Below, one piece after another: positions 7,977-17,400 of a DNA stretch of 64,000 nt (its first letter is position 1; every line of letters begins with the position of its first letter). This DNA comes from an uncultured Collinsella sp. (lineage in GTDB: Bacteria; Actinomycetota; Coriobacteriia; Coriobacteriales; Coriobacteriaceae): assembly GCA_900541695.1 (NCBI GenBank), contig UQKL01000006.1, forward strand, positions 1-64,000, written 5' to 3'. The notes under the pieces are model-generated. The model had not been told where the DNA came from, did no database searches, and saw only the letters and a program-made list of their open reading frames with translations. A program made the translations under genes and the position numbers.

Positions 7977-9389
7977 ATGGACGCAACCGCAATTATCCTC
8001 GCTGCCGGCGAGGGCACCCGCATGAAGTCGAACCACTGCAAGGTTTCGCACAAGATCCTGGGCAAGCCCATGGTTCAGTGGATCGTCGACGCCACCATCA
8101 AGGCCGGCTGCAGCCGCGTCGTGGTCGTCATCGGCAGCCACGCCGACGAGATGCGTGCCCTCATCGATGGCGCCTACGCCAACAGCGCCACCAAGGTCGA
8201 GTGCGTCGAGCAGACCGAGCGCCTGGGCACCGGCCACGCCGTCAAGGTCGCGCTCGAGGCCTGCGGCATCACGCAAGGCCCCGTCGTCGTGCTCAACGGC
8301 GACCTGCCGCTCATCACCGCCGACACCGTCGCCAAGTTCGCACAGACCGTCGCCACCGGCGAGCTCGCCTGCACCGTCATGACCATGACCCCGCCCGATC
8401 CTTTTGGCTACGGCCGCATCAAACTGGGCGCCGATGGTCAGATCGAGCGCATCATCGAGCAGAAGGACTGCACGCCCGAGCAGGCCGCCGAGCTACTCGA
8501 GTGCAACGCCGGCTGCTACGCCTTCGACGGCGCGCAGCTCGCCGCCCACATTAACGAGATCGGCAACGACAACGCGCAGTCCGAGTACTACCTGCCCGAC
8601 ATGCTCGAAATCCTCAAGGGTCACGGCCAGGCAGTCTCCATCTTCCACTGCGACGACTACCGCGACGGTCTGGGCGTCAACAGCCGCATCCAGCTCGCAC
8701 AGCTCACCGCCATCGCGCGCGACCGCATCAACGAGCACTGGATGGCCGAGGGCGTCACGTTCATCGACCCCACGCAGGCTTGGATCGGCCCCGACGCCAC
8801 CATCGGCCGCGACACCGTCGTGTGGCCGCAGACGCACCTGATCGGCCACGTCACCGTGGGCGAGGAGTGCCAGCTCGGCCCCAACAGCCGCCTCACCGAC
8901 ACCACCGTCGGCAGCGGATGCATCATCGATGAAACCATCGCCATCGAGGCCGTCATCGAGAACGGCGTCGACTGCGGCCCGCGCGCCTACCTGCGCCCGG
9001 GCACCCACATGCTCGACGGATCCAAGGCCGGCACGCACGTGGAGATCAAGAAGTCCACGATCGGCGAGGGCTCCAAAGTTCCGCACCTGTCCTACATCGG
9101 CGACACCACCATGGGCTCCGGCGTCAACGTGGGCGCGGGCTCCATCACCTGCAACTACGACGGCGTCCACAAGCACAAGACCGTCATCGGCAAGGATGCC
9201 TTCATCGGTTCCGACACCATGATGGTCGCGCCCGCCCAGATTGGCGACGGTGCACTCGTGGCCGCCGGCTCCGTCATCACCGAGCCGGTCCCGGCCGACG
9301 CACTCGGTCTGGGCCGCGCCCGCCAGGTAAATATTGAGGGCTGGGCCGCCGATTATCGCCGCCGTCTGCACGAGGACGACGAGGTATAA
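7977..9389 (+). CDS. glmU: Bifunctional UDP-GlcNAc pyrophosphorylase / GlcN-1-P acetyltransferase
   Basis: A 470-residue GlmU, normal length. The N-terminal uridylyltransferase has LAAGEGTRMKS and GTGHAV; the C-terminal half is a left-handed beta helix of hexapeptide repeats ending in VGAGSITCNYDG and AAGSVITEPVP. It acetylates GlcN-1-P and joins it to UTP to give UDP-GlcNAc for peptidoglycan. The start at 7977 is set by AGGAG ten bases upstream and by the family's N-terminus; the frame is open further upstream but without homology. It leads the widely conserved glmU-prs-pth cluster. Confidence 0.97.
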   Translation: MDATAIILAAGEGTRMKSNHCKVSHKILGKPMVQWIVDATIKAGCSRVVVVIGSHADEMRALIDGAYANSATKVECVEQTERLGTGHAVKVALEACGITQGPVVVLNGDLPLITADTVAKFAQTVATGELACTVMTMTPPDPFGYGRIKLGADGQIERIIEQKDCTPEQAAELLECNAGCYAFDGAQLAAHINEIGNDNAQSEYYLPDMLEILKGHGQAVSIFHCDDYRDGLGVNSRIQLAQLTAIARDRINEHWMAEGVTFIDPTQAWIGPDATIGRDTVVWPQTHLIGHVTVGEECQLGPNSRLTDTTVGSGCIIDETIAIEAVIENGVDCGPRAYLRPGTHMLDGSKAGTHVEIKKSTIGEGSKVPHLSYIGDTTMGSGVNVGAGSITCNYDGVHKHKTVIGKDAFIGSDTMMVAPAQIGDGALVAAGSVITEPVPADALGLGRARQVNIEGWAADYRRRLHEDDEV

Positions 9390-9404
9390 CGTTTTATCAA
9401 GCAC

Positions 9405-9440
9405 AAAAGGAGCTGTTCCATGGGGACGGCTCCTTTTTTC
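9405..9440 (+). terminator. Rho-independent terminator after glmU
   Basis: AGGAGC at 9408 pairs with GCTCCT at 9429, followed by a run of six T. The loop is 15 nt. It separates glmU from prs, so prs probably has its own promoter; a TACAAT -10-like box lies at 9531. Confidence 0.85.
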
Positions 9441-9580
9441 TATCGTGACCTGCGCAACCGGATGAGTGGTCGGTTCGTGTCCGTTGACGGTAAAGACGTT
9501 ATCAGGACCCGATAAACCCCGCCGCGCGGTTACAATGCAACAAGGCATCTATATGGCATTCGATATAAAGGAGAAGGGTA

Positions 9581-10567
9581 ATGCCGATTAATGATCCCGA
9601 GAAGTCGGAGAATATGCGCAAGTCCATCCGCGTGTATTCCGGTTCCTCCAACCGTCCCCTCGCTCAGAAGATCGCTGAGTACCTTGGGGTCGAGCTTTCG
9701 GGCCTTACGCTAAAGCAGTTCGCCAATGGTGAGATTTACGCCCGCTACGACGAGACTGTCCGCGGCGCCGACGTCTTCCTGATTCAGTCCGTGGCCGGCG
9801 GCAACGTCAACGACATGCTCATGGAGCTGCTCATCGCCACCGACGCTGCCAAGCGTGCATCCGCCCGCTCCATCACCGCCGTTATCACCCACTACGGCTA
9901 TGCCCGCCAGGACCGCAAGGCCGGCCCGCGCGAGCCCATCACCGCCCGCCTCGTCGCCAACCTGCTCGAGCGCGCCGGCGTCGACCGCATCATCACCCTC
10001 GACCTGCACCAGGGTCAGATCCAGGGCTTCTTTGATATCCCGGTCAACCACCTATCCGCACTGCCGCTGTTTGGCCAGTACTACAACGCCATGAACTTCG
10101 ACACCGACAACCTGGTTGTCGTCTCCCCCGACGTGGGTCGTGCCAAGGCCGCCAAGAAGCTGTCCGACATGCTCGGCTGCGACCTGGCCATCGCCCACAA
10201 GGGCCGTCCGCGCCACAACGCCGCCGAGGTCATGGGCATCATCGGTGACATCAAGGGCAAGACCTGCGTCATCAATGACGACATGATCGACACCGCTGGC
10301 ACCCTGTGCGCCAACGTCAAGGAGCTCAAGGCTATGGGCGCTGGCGACATCTACGTCTGCGCCACCCACGGCATCTTCTCCGGTCCGGCCATCGAGCGCC
10401 TGAACGACGCCCCCATCGTCGAGTGCGTCGTCACCGACGCCATTCCCGTCGAGGTCGGCGGCAAGATCAAGACCATCTCGGTCGCCGAGGAGTTCGCTCA
10501 GGCCATCTCCGCCGTTTACCACGAGGAGCCCGTCTCCACGCTCGTCGGCGGCGACTTCGCGCTGTAG
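9581..10567 (+). CDS. prs: Ribose-phosphate pyrophosphokinase
   Basis: A 328-residue PRPP synthetase. It shows DLHQGQIQGFFDIPVNHL, the flexible-loop KAGPREPITARL region and the PRPP-binding INDDMIDTAGTL. It makes PRPP from ribose 5-phosphate and ATP, feeding the purF and other nucleotide genes found later in the window. A strong AAGGAGAAGG Shine-Dalgarno precedes the ATG at 9581; a second in-frame ATG (MRKSIRV, 9614) would match shorter homologues but lacks a good site. Confidence 0.96.
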   Translation: MPINDPEKSENMRKSIRVYSGSSNRPLAQKIAEYLGVELSGLTLKQFANGEIYARYDETVRGADVFLIQSVAGGNVNDMLMELLIATDAAKRASARSITAVITHYGYARQDRKAGPREPITARLVANLLERAGVDRIITLDLHQGQIQGFFDIPVNHLSALPLFGQYYNAMNFDTDNLVVVSPDVGRAKAAKKLSDMLGCDLAIAHKGRPRHNAAEVMGIIGDIKGKTCVINDDMIDTAGTLCANVKELKAMGAGDIYVCATHGIFSGPAIERLNDAPIVECVVTDAIPVEVGGKIKTISVAEEFAQAISAVYHEEPVSTLVGGDFAL

Positions 10568-10596
10568 TCGCATCGTCCTTGCAACCCGGCGCATCG

Positions 10597-10672
10597 CCGC
10601 CGGAACAGAAGAAACCCCCGCGCTCCCCCTTGCTTCGCAAAGGTCGCGCGGGGGTTTCTTCTGTTCCGGCGG
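10597..10672. repeat. 27-bp perfect GC-rich hairpin between prs and pth
   Basis: The arms 10597-10623 and 10646-10672 are perfect complements (27 bp), with a 22-nt loop that contains TTGCTTCGCAAAG. No T-run follows the right arm, so it is unlike a standard terminator, although it may stop transcripts from prs. The same loop core occurs in the 30-bp hairpin at 39069, whose arms are unrelated. Confidence 0.85.
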
Positions 10673-10790
10673 CTCGCTCTGCCGCGGCCGTGCTTTTGTC
10701 TGGTGGGATTTCGCTGAAGCAAAGCCTCGCATTCGGCGGGCGTGGTAGCCTTTGTCGTTGATTGAACTATTTACGTAACGGAGGACAAAC

Positions 10791-11420
10791 ATGGCAGCTG
10801 CACAGCCGCTCAAGATTCGCATGGTTGCCGGACTTGGCAACCCTGGCGATGAGTATGCCGAGACCCGCCACAACGCTGGCTTTAAGGCAATCGACGAGCT
10901 GGCCCGTCAGGCCGGTGTCACGTACTGGAAAAACCAGGCCGGCGCCGAGGTCGCACTCATCAACATCAACGATCCCGAGGAAGAGGGTGGCAAGCGCCAG
11001 ATCGTGCTGGTCAAGCCGCAGTCGTATATGAATACCTCGGGTGGCCCCATCTCCAAGCTCTGCCGCGAGTACAAGATCAAGGCCGAGGAGCTACTCGTGA
11101 TTCACGACGAGCTCGACATCCCCGCCGGTGACGTGCGCGTCAAGGTGGGCGGTGGCCACGCCGGGCACAACGGCCTGCGCTCCATCATCGACAAGATGGG
11201 CAGCCGCGACTTTAGCCGTATCCGCACCGGCATCGGCAACCCTCCCGGCAAGATGGCCGTGGCAGACTATGTGCTCAAACAGCTGCGCGCCCGCGAGGCC
11301 GATGACTTCCAGGACACCTGCGCCCGCGCCGCCGACGCCGCGGGTCTCGCCATCGTGCACGGCGTGATCTATGCCCGCGACCACGTCAACGGCGCCGCCT
11401 CCGCCAACGGCAAGCACTAA
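10791..11420 (+). CDS. pth: Peptidyl-tRNA hydrolase
   Basis: A 209-residue Pth with GLGNPGDEYAETRHNAGF (catalytic His and Asn), the KPQSYMNTSG segment and HDELDIPAGDVRVK followed by GGHAGHNGLRS. It releases tRNA from prematurely ended peptidyl-tRNA. ACGGAGGAC lies just upstream of the ATG. It follows prs with a long hairpin between, as in the conserved glmU-prs-pth neighbourhood. Confidence 0.96.
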   Translation: MAAAQPLKIRMVAGLGNPGDEYAETRHNAGFKAIDELARQAGVTYWKNQAGAEVALININDPEEEGGKRQIVLVKPQSYMNTSGGPISKLCREYKIKAEELLVIHDELDIPAGDVRVKVGGGHAGHNGLRSIIDKMGSRDFSRIRTGIGNPPGKMAVADYVLKQLRAREADDFQDTCARAADAAGLAIVHGVIYARDHVNGAASANGKH

Positions 11421-11433
11421 AACCTATCATTTA

Positions 11434-11608
11434 GGGATGTTTATTTTGGCAGGTTTTATCTGCGGAAACGCCCCAGTTGCGGCATCACGATAAACCGCGC
11501 GCCGCCATACACGCATAGCACCCCAAAGGGGGCCGGCCTCATCACAACCCGAGGCCGGCCCCCTTTGCCGTTTTGCCTGATAAAACCGACCAAAATAAAC
11601 CTGTCCCT
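11434..11608. repeat. Nested inverted repeat in the pth-nfnA gap
   Basis: This fills most of the 372-bp gap after pth. An outer, imperfect pair (GGGATGTTTATTTTGGCAGG at 11434 against the complement ending near 11608) encloses the perfect hairpin at 11525-11566. The outer motif CCAAAATAAACCTGTCCC recurs at about 33647-33664 next to purF, so it is a dispersed repeat of the GGGACAG type. The rest of the gap (11610-11760) shows no gene; the nfnA promoter should lie there. Confidence 0.7.
11525..11575 (+). terminator. Terminator after pth
   Basis: A perfect 16-bp stem (AAAGGGGGCCGGCCTC at 11525 and its complement ending at 11566) with a 10-nt loop, followed by GCCGTTTT. It lies 105 bp after the pth stop. 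Confidence 0.8.
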
Positions 11609-11792
11609 TTTTGGTAGGTCGAACCGGATAAACCCTTTTCCCACCTGCCGAAGATACACGTAAGCGACATGCCCATGAGGGTATAATTTGTACCGTATGT
11701 CTGCACAACGCCTGTGCGCGTACGGTTTTATTCGGGCTGCCGTCCATTTCCGTGGAGGCACGGTTCGGCCGCCCTAACAAGAGAGGGGTTCT

Positions 11793-12632
11793 ATGTATAA
11801 GATCCTGGAGAAGACGCAGTTCTCGGAGAAGGTGTTCAAGTTCCGCATCGAGGCGCCCGCAATCGCCAAGCATGCGCACGCTGGACAGTTCCTCATGGTT
11901 CGCGCCAACGAGACGGGCGAGCGCGTCCCGTTTACCCTGGCCGGCTGGAACGGTGACGAGGGCTGGGTCGAGTTCATCTTCATGGTGATCGGCAAGACCA
12001 CCGAGATGCTGTCCACCTACGAGGCCGGCGAGTCGCTGCGCGACGTCGTGGGCCCGCTGGGCGTTCCCACCGAGATGGCCGAGGGCCCCTGCGCCGTCAT
12101 TGGCGGCGGCGTCGGCCTGGCAATTGCCTTCCCGGTCGCCAAGCACCTGGTCGAGACCGGTCACGAGGTGCACGCCATCATGGGCGCCCGCACCAAGGAC
12201 CTCCTGCTCATGGAGGACCAGTTCCGCGAGCTGCTCGACGAGGACCACATCCACATCACCACTGACGACGGCTCCTACGGCGAGCAGGGCGTTGTCACCG
12301 CTCCGCTGGAGCGCCTGCTGCAGGACAAGGCCGTGAGCCAGGTCTTCTGCGTCGGCCCCGTTCCGATGATGAAGTTCTCGACCCTCACCGCCCAGAAGTA
12401 CGACACCCCCATCACCGCGTCGCTCAACCCCATCATGGTTGACGGCACCGGCATGTGCGGCTGCTGCCGCGTCGAGGTGGGCGGCGTGACCAAGTTCGCT
12501 TGCGTCGACGGCCCCGACTTCGATGCCACCCTGGTCGACTGGGATGACCTTCGTGCCCGCCAGGCCGCTTACCGTTCCGAAGAGGGCGCGTCCCTCAAGG
12601 CCTATGAGGAAAAGAGCTGCGCATGCCACTAG
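11793..12632 (+). CDS. nfnA: Ferredoxin--NADP+ transhydrogenase small subunit NfnA
   Basis: A 279-residue FAD/NAD-binding protein of the ferredoxin-NADP reductase type with a C-terminal [2Fe-2S] site. The ligand set Asp217, Cys222, Cys225, Cys237 (VDGTGMCGCC and FACVDGP) is the unusual Asp/Cys3 pattern of NfnA. The pyridine-nucleotide motif IGGGVGLAIAFPVA is clear. With NfnB it bifurcates electrons between NADPH, NAD and ferredoxin in anaerobes. Some databases call it a dihydroorotate dehydrogenase electron-transfer or sulfide dehydrogenase subunit. The nfnB ATG overlaps its end by ten bases. Confidence 0.88.
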   Translation: MYKILEKTQFSEKVFKFRIEAPAIAKHAHAGQFLMVRANETGERVPFTLAGWNGDEGWVEFIFMVIGKTTEMLSTYEAGESLRDVVGPLGVPTEMAEGPCAVIGGGVGLAIAFPVAKHLVETGHEVHAIMGARTKDLLLMEDQFRELLDEDHIHITTDDGSYGEQGVVTAPLERLLQDKAVSQVFCVGPVPMMKFSTLTAQKYDTPITASLNPIMVDGTGMCGCCRVEVGGVTKFACVDGPDFDATLVDWDDLRARQAAYRSEEGASLKAYEEKSCACH

Positions 12633-14032
12633 TTAACGGTCGTTTCGTTGCCGATATGAAGTCGCCCCGCACCCCCGATAACGAGGAGCCGGCTGCCGAG
12701 CGCGCCTGCGACTTCCGCCCCGTCGACAAGGGCTTCACCGAGGAGATGGCGCTGGCCGAGGCCGAGCGCTGCCTCAACTGCAAGAAGCCGTTCTGTGTTG
12801 AGGGCTGCCCCGTCAACATCAACATCCCCCGCTTTATCGAGCAGATCCGCGCGAAGGACTTCGGCGGCGCCCTCGATACCATCCGCGAGGACTCCATGCT
12901 TCCCGCCATCTGCGGTCGCGTCTGCCCGCAGGAGAACCAGTGCGAGGGCAAGTGCATCCGTGGCAAGAAGTCCGAGCCCGTGGCCATCGGTCAGCTCGAG
13001 CGCTTCCTGGGTGACCGCCCCGAGCTCGCCTCCACGCCCAAGATGGCCCCCAAGAACGGCAAGAAGGTCGCCGTCGTCGGCTCCGGCCCGTCCGGCATCA
13101 CCTGCGCTGGCGAGCTCGCCCGCAACGGCTTTGACGTCACCGTCTTTGAGGCCTTCTTCACCGGCGGCGGCGTGCTGGTCTACGGCATCCCCGAGTTCCG
13201 TCTGCCCAAGGCAGTCGTCAAGCGCGAGATTGACGGCCTGGAGGACATGGGCGTCAAGTTTGAGTACAACTCCGTCGTGGGCAACATGGCCACGGCCGAG
13301 GAGCTGTTCGAGCAGGGCTTCGACGCCATCTACGTGGCGACCGGCGCTGGCCTGCCCAAGTTCCTCAACGTTCCCGGCGAGAACCTGCCCAACGTCTTCT
13401 TCGCAAACGAGTACCTCACCCGCGTGAACCTGATGAAGGCCAACAAGTTCCCCGAGTACGACACCCCCACCAAGCACGGCAAGAACGTCGTCGTCTTTGG
13501 TGGCGGCAACGTGGCTATGGACGCCGTCCGTACCGCCAAGCGCCTGGGCGCCGAGCACGCCATCATCGCCTACCGTCGTACCGAGGACGAGATGCCCTGC
13601 CGTCGCGCCGAGCTGCACCATGCTAAGGCCGAGGGCGTCGAGGTTCTGCCGCTCGTCTCCCCGCTCGAGTTTGTCGCTGGCGAGGACGGCTCAGTGTGCG
13701 CCGTCAAGGTCCAGAAGATGGAGCTCGGCGAGCCCGACGAGTCCGGCCGCCGTCGCCCGGTGCCCATCGAGGGCGCCATCGAGGAGATCCCCTGCGACGT
13801 CGCGATCTCGGCTATCGGCACTAACGCCAACCCCTTCGCTGCCAAGATCGGAGGCAAGATGGAGCTCAACAAGTGGGGCTACATCGTCGCCGACGAGGAG
13901 ACCGGCCAGACCACCGATCCCCGCATCTGGGCCGGCGGCGACATCGTCACCGGTGCCGCTACGGTCATTCTGGCGATGGGCGCCGGCAAGAAGGCCGCTG
14001 CCTCCATCACCAAGAGCCTACTGGGTGAGTAA
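12623..14032 (+). CDS. nfnB: NADPH-dependent glutamate synthase-like / NfnB large subunit
   Basis: A 469-residue flavoprotein of the GltD type. The N-terminal Cys-rich region (CLNCKKPFCVEGCPV and CGRVCPQENQCEGKC) binds two [4Fe-4S] clusters. The FAD motif VVGSGPSGITCAGELA and the NADPH motif VFGGGNVAMD follow, and the end holds WAGGDIVTGAATVILAMGAG. Alone such proteins are often annotated gltA (homotetrameric glutamate synthase), but the overlapping NfnA-type gene upstream argues for the Nfn transhydrogenase. Confidence 0.88.
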   Translation: MPLVNGRFVADMKSPRTPDNEEPAAERACDFRPVDKGFTEEMALAEAERCLNCKKPFCVEGCPVNINIPRFIEQIRAKDFGGALDTIREDSMLPAICGRVCPQENQCEGKCIRGKKSEPVAIGQLERFLGDRPELASTPKMAPKNGKKVAVVGSGPSGITCAGELARNGFDVTVFEAFFTGGGVLVYGIPEFRLPKAVVKREIDGLEDMGVKFEYNSVVGNMATAEELFEQGFDAIYVATGAGLPKFLNVPGENLPNVFFANEYLTRVNLMKANKFPEYDTPTKHGKNVVVFGGGNVAMDAVRTAKRLGAEHAIIAYRRTEDEMPCRRAELHHAKAEGVEVLPLVSPLEFVAGEDGSVCAVKVQKMELGEPDESGRRRPVPIEGAIEEIPCDVAISAIGTNANPFAAKIGGKMELNKWGYIVADEETGQTTDPRIWAGGDIVTGAATVILAMGAGKKAAASITKSLLGE

Positions 14033-14060
14033 TCACCTGCAGCGCTAGCCACCAAACGGC

Positions 14061-14099
14061 AAAGTCCCCGTCGAGCACACGCCCGGCGGGGACTTTTTC
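14061..14099 (+). terminator. Terminator after nfnAB
   Basis: AAAGTCCCCG at 14061 pairs with CGGGGACTTT ending near 14095, followed by more T. It ends the nfnAB operon. Confidence 0.88.
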
Positions 14100-14109
14100 T
14101 ATGCCGGCC

Positions 14110-14158
14110 GCCCCAGACCACCACAAAGGGGACAGGCACCTTTGCGGTGGTCGGGGGC
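14110..14158. repeat. GGGGACAG-type REP-like hairpin
   Basis: ACCACCACAAAGG pairs, with one mismatch, with CCTTTGCGGTGGT around the core GGACAGGCA; GCCCC/GGGGC extends the stem. Near-identical copies are at 21130, 23367, 24978 and 58839. The whole gap 14033-14427 holds only the terminator, this hairpin and the module array at 14174-14390; no gene is seen. Confidence 0.85.
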
Positions 14159-14173
14159 CTGACCGGCTAGTTT

Positions 14174-14390
14174 GTCTCGATCTGTAACACCTGGAGCCCG
14201 TTGAGCCTTGTAGTTGTTACAGATCGAGATATTGCGCCAGCCGCCCCCGCTTTGTCTCGATCTGTAACAGTTAGAGGCCAAATATCCCGCTTGGTGTTAC
14301 AAATCGAGACATTAGGCTGACGGCTGGACCGTTCATCTCAATCTGTAACACCTAGAGCCATTTTTACTGGCCTGGTGTTACAGATTGAGA
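14174..14390. repeat. Tandem array of three ~56-bp inverted-repeat modules, period ~81 bp
   Basis: Modules at 14174-14230, 14254-14310 and 14336-14390 each begin TCTCRATCTGTAACA and end with its complement. The 22-27 nt between the arms is related across modules 2 and 3 (TAGAGnCC...GGTG). Starts are 80 and 82 bp apart. It lies just beyond the stop codon of the giant surface protein. A two-module copy follows the second surface protein at 21187-21323. This is not a CRISPR: the repeats are inverted within a unit and the spacers are related. Confidence 0.9.
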
Positions 14391-14427
14391 TTTTGCGAAA
14401 GCCGAGGATGGGCGCCGTCGCCAAAAC

Positions 14428-17400
14428 CTAGCGCTTGCGACGCTTGGTTGCAGCAATGCCGGCCACGGCTACGGTTGCGCCGGCGATGCCCAGAGCGGCG
14501 ACCGTCATCGCGGTGGCGTCACCCGTGCTGGCGAGCTCCGTGCCGCCGGACTTCTTACCGTTCTTGCCCTTACCCTTGGACTTGTCCGTCGTCACTGTGG
14601 CCGTCGTCGAAGTCGAACCACCCGCAGGAGCCCCGGTACCGCCAGAGCCATCCGCACCGCCACCCTGCTCGCCGCCGCCAGGCGTCGGCTTGGGTTCCGG
14701 CCCGGGCTCCGGCTCGGGATCGGGCGTCGCCTCATCGGTCACCGTAATCGTAATGTTCAAGCGCTCCGAATACTCGCTATACGACATGCCGGGACGCTGC
14801 GCCGCAATGCGCACATACATATTGCTATCGAGCGCAATAGGCTCGGTGTACTTTACGCGGCCTTCGTCACGGCAGGGACACGTGTCGTTGGTGGTGTACC
14901 AAATCGTCGTGCCGTCCTCGGCCGAAAGCTCCAGCTTCGTACCCTTGGGCACCGTAATGTAGTTCTCCTTGGGCGACCATGCACCAAACGTCGTCGCACC
15001 AATCGTCGCCACCGGTCGCGCCGGTCGCACTGCCTCGGCAGACACGCGAACGTCAACTTGCTTGGATAGCACCGTGCCGTCCACCGCCGCCGTCAACGTC
15101 GTCAAACCGGGCAGAGCACCATGCAACGCAAACGTCGCCGCGCCGTCCTCGCCCGTCACGGCCTGGGTGGCATCGACAGAGCAGATAGCCGAGGACTCCA
15201 GCCCAACACTAACCTTGGCGCCCGCAAACGGCTTGCCCGCCTTATCGGTCACGTGCGCCACCAGCTCAAAGTCACTGCCCTCAAGCATGGTCACGGCCTG
15301 CTCCACGTTGAGCTTGAGCTTGTCGGCACGAACGCCCACGACAAGCTCGCCACTTGTCCAGCGCGCCATGGCCGTACCGGCGTAGTTGCGAGCACCGTCG
15401 AGCTCAAACGCCACCGTCGAGCCCGCCTCACGCGCATCGGCATAGCGAATACGCAGCACGCGCGACAGCGGCTTGCCATTGGGATCGTCCTGCTTGTCGA
15501 GCCACGTATACGTCACGTCACCCAAGCCCTGCGCGCACAATGCGACCAGGGCATCGTCGCTCGCATCCATATACTGCGCAAACTCAACCTCGACGCAATC
15601 GGTATAGGCATGGGCCGAAGCCACCTCGGGCGCCGCCGTCGACACCAAACCAATGTTCACCTCAGTCTGAATCGGCGGCACGCGCAGCCAAGCCGAACGC
15701 GCCTCCTCATACCCGTCCTTGGTCACGCGCACCTGATACCAGCCGGTCGGCGTATTCCAGTTGTACGCACCGTCCGCACCCGTTGCAAGTGGATTGTCCT
15801 GTTCATACTCCTCGGCATCCCAGCGCACGGCATTGGTACCGGCCGCATCGTCGGCGCTCCACAGCTCAACCGTCGCGCCTTCAACCGTATTGGGCAGCAG
15901 GCCCTCGTACACCACGCCCGCAGGGTCGGGTGCCGCCTTGGCAGCCACGTTGCGATAACGCGCCTCGAAGATCGACTGCATCTTCTCGTCCGAAATCAAG
16001 CCGTCCTTGTTGGCGTTATAGACCTCGGCATCGGTCAGCTCGCCCCAGTTGACCGTAATACGATTCTGGCATGCGCGCTCCACCTGCTCGCAGGCAACAT
16101 CGTAGGCGCATTCGGCATTGGTCAGCTTAATCGCGCGCTCCGAACCTACGCTGGTCGAAGCCGCGTCATAGGCAGCGCCCACCACGGTACCCGCCGAACC
16201 GGCCGTCAGCACGCCGGCGATTGTCATAATGGAGCCCACCGCCACATCGGTGCTGTCGTGGCAGAGCTGGCGATACAGCAGATCCTCAAACGCACGCGCC
16301 TTCTCCATGGCGTCACGCAGCGCGTAAATGCACTTCCAGTCGTCCTCGGTCTTCTCGGGCTTGGCAAGCAAGCGCGTATGCTGAAGCTCATAGCCCTCGC
16401 GCTCGCCCTTCACCTTCTGCATACGGACGTTCACGTTCTCCCAGTTCTTGCTGGCATCGTTCACGCCGTAAATGCCGGTAAAGATGCCGATGCCCTGGGT
16501 CGCCGCGGGAAACGCCTGGCCGGCCGCCTTCCACGCATCGGTCTTAAAGACCTGTCCGAACATCTCGCACTCGATCTTATAGCTCTTGAGCGAACGGATC
16601 GTGCGGATGAGCTTCATATGGGCGCTCACGTCGCCGTTGCGCTTCCAGGCCATGAGCCATCCGCGAATCGTAGAGTTATTGAGGCTGTGGACTACGTTCC
16701 AGTTATCGTACAGGTTGTCCAGAATGTCGCACTGCATGGCGATCGAGTTAAACAGAAGCGCCTGGTTCTTGTTGTTATTGGAGTTCTCGATAAATTCCGA
16801 CTCGATATAGGCCGTCTGCTCGCCATCGGGCGCGGCGACTTTAAAGCCCTTGACGGTATCGTCGTCAGCCGCCTTGTAGCTCAGCGAGCTGCCGAGCGCC
16901 TGGCCCAAATCGTTAAACCCGCTCGTCGACTGGCCGCTGTACTCGCTGGCCTTAATGCCCGCACACTTGTTGAGCGCCGCAGCGGTTGCGTCATTCCAGC
17001 TTCCGTATTGGTTGAGCTGGCCGATACCCATCGACTGGCCCACCAGATCCTCGGCCTGCTGGGCAATAAACTCCGCTCGCGATGCATGGTCAACAAGCTC
17101 CTTGAGCGCCGCCGCGTCCGCGCCCTGGGCCGCTGCAAGTTCCTGGTACCAATCCTCGCTGGTACCATAAGCATCCTCAAAGATCATCTTGTCCACGTTG
17201 ACGCCATAGCTGTCGCCCTGCTTGGTCAGCAGCGCCGACGAGCCGCCAACCGCAGCCTTGAGCTCGGCGGCAAACTGCGCCGCCTCGTCGTTGCCAGCAT
17301 CATCACCCTCGCCGTCGCTGGCGGCAGGGGCGCGACGAGCCTTACGAGCGGTGCCGCCCTCGTCCTTACCGTCCTCATCCTCCTCGGCGAACGCATCGGC

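Noticed and set aside
11427..12629. 400-codon minus-strand open frame covering the pth-nfnA gap
   Set aside because: Runs through a terminator and antisense to nfnA; no coding character in the gap.
14174..14390. CRISPR array
   Set aside because: Units are internally inverted and the spacers are related in sequence; no cas genes; only three and two units.
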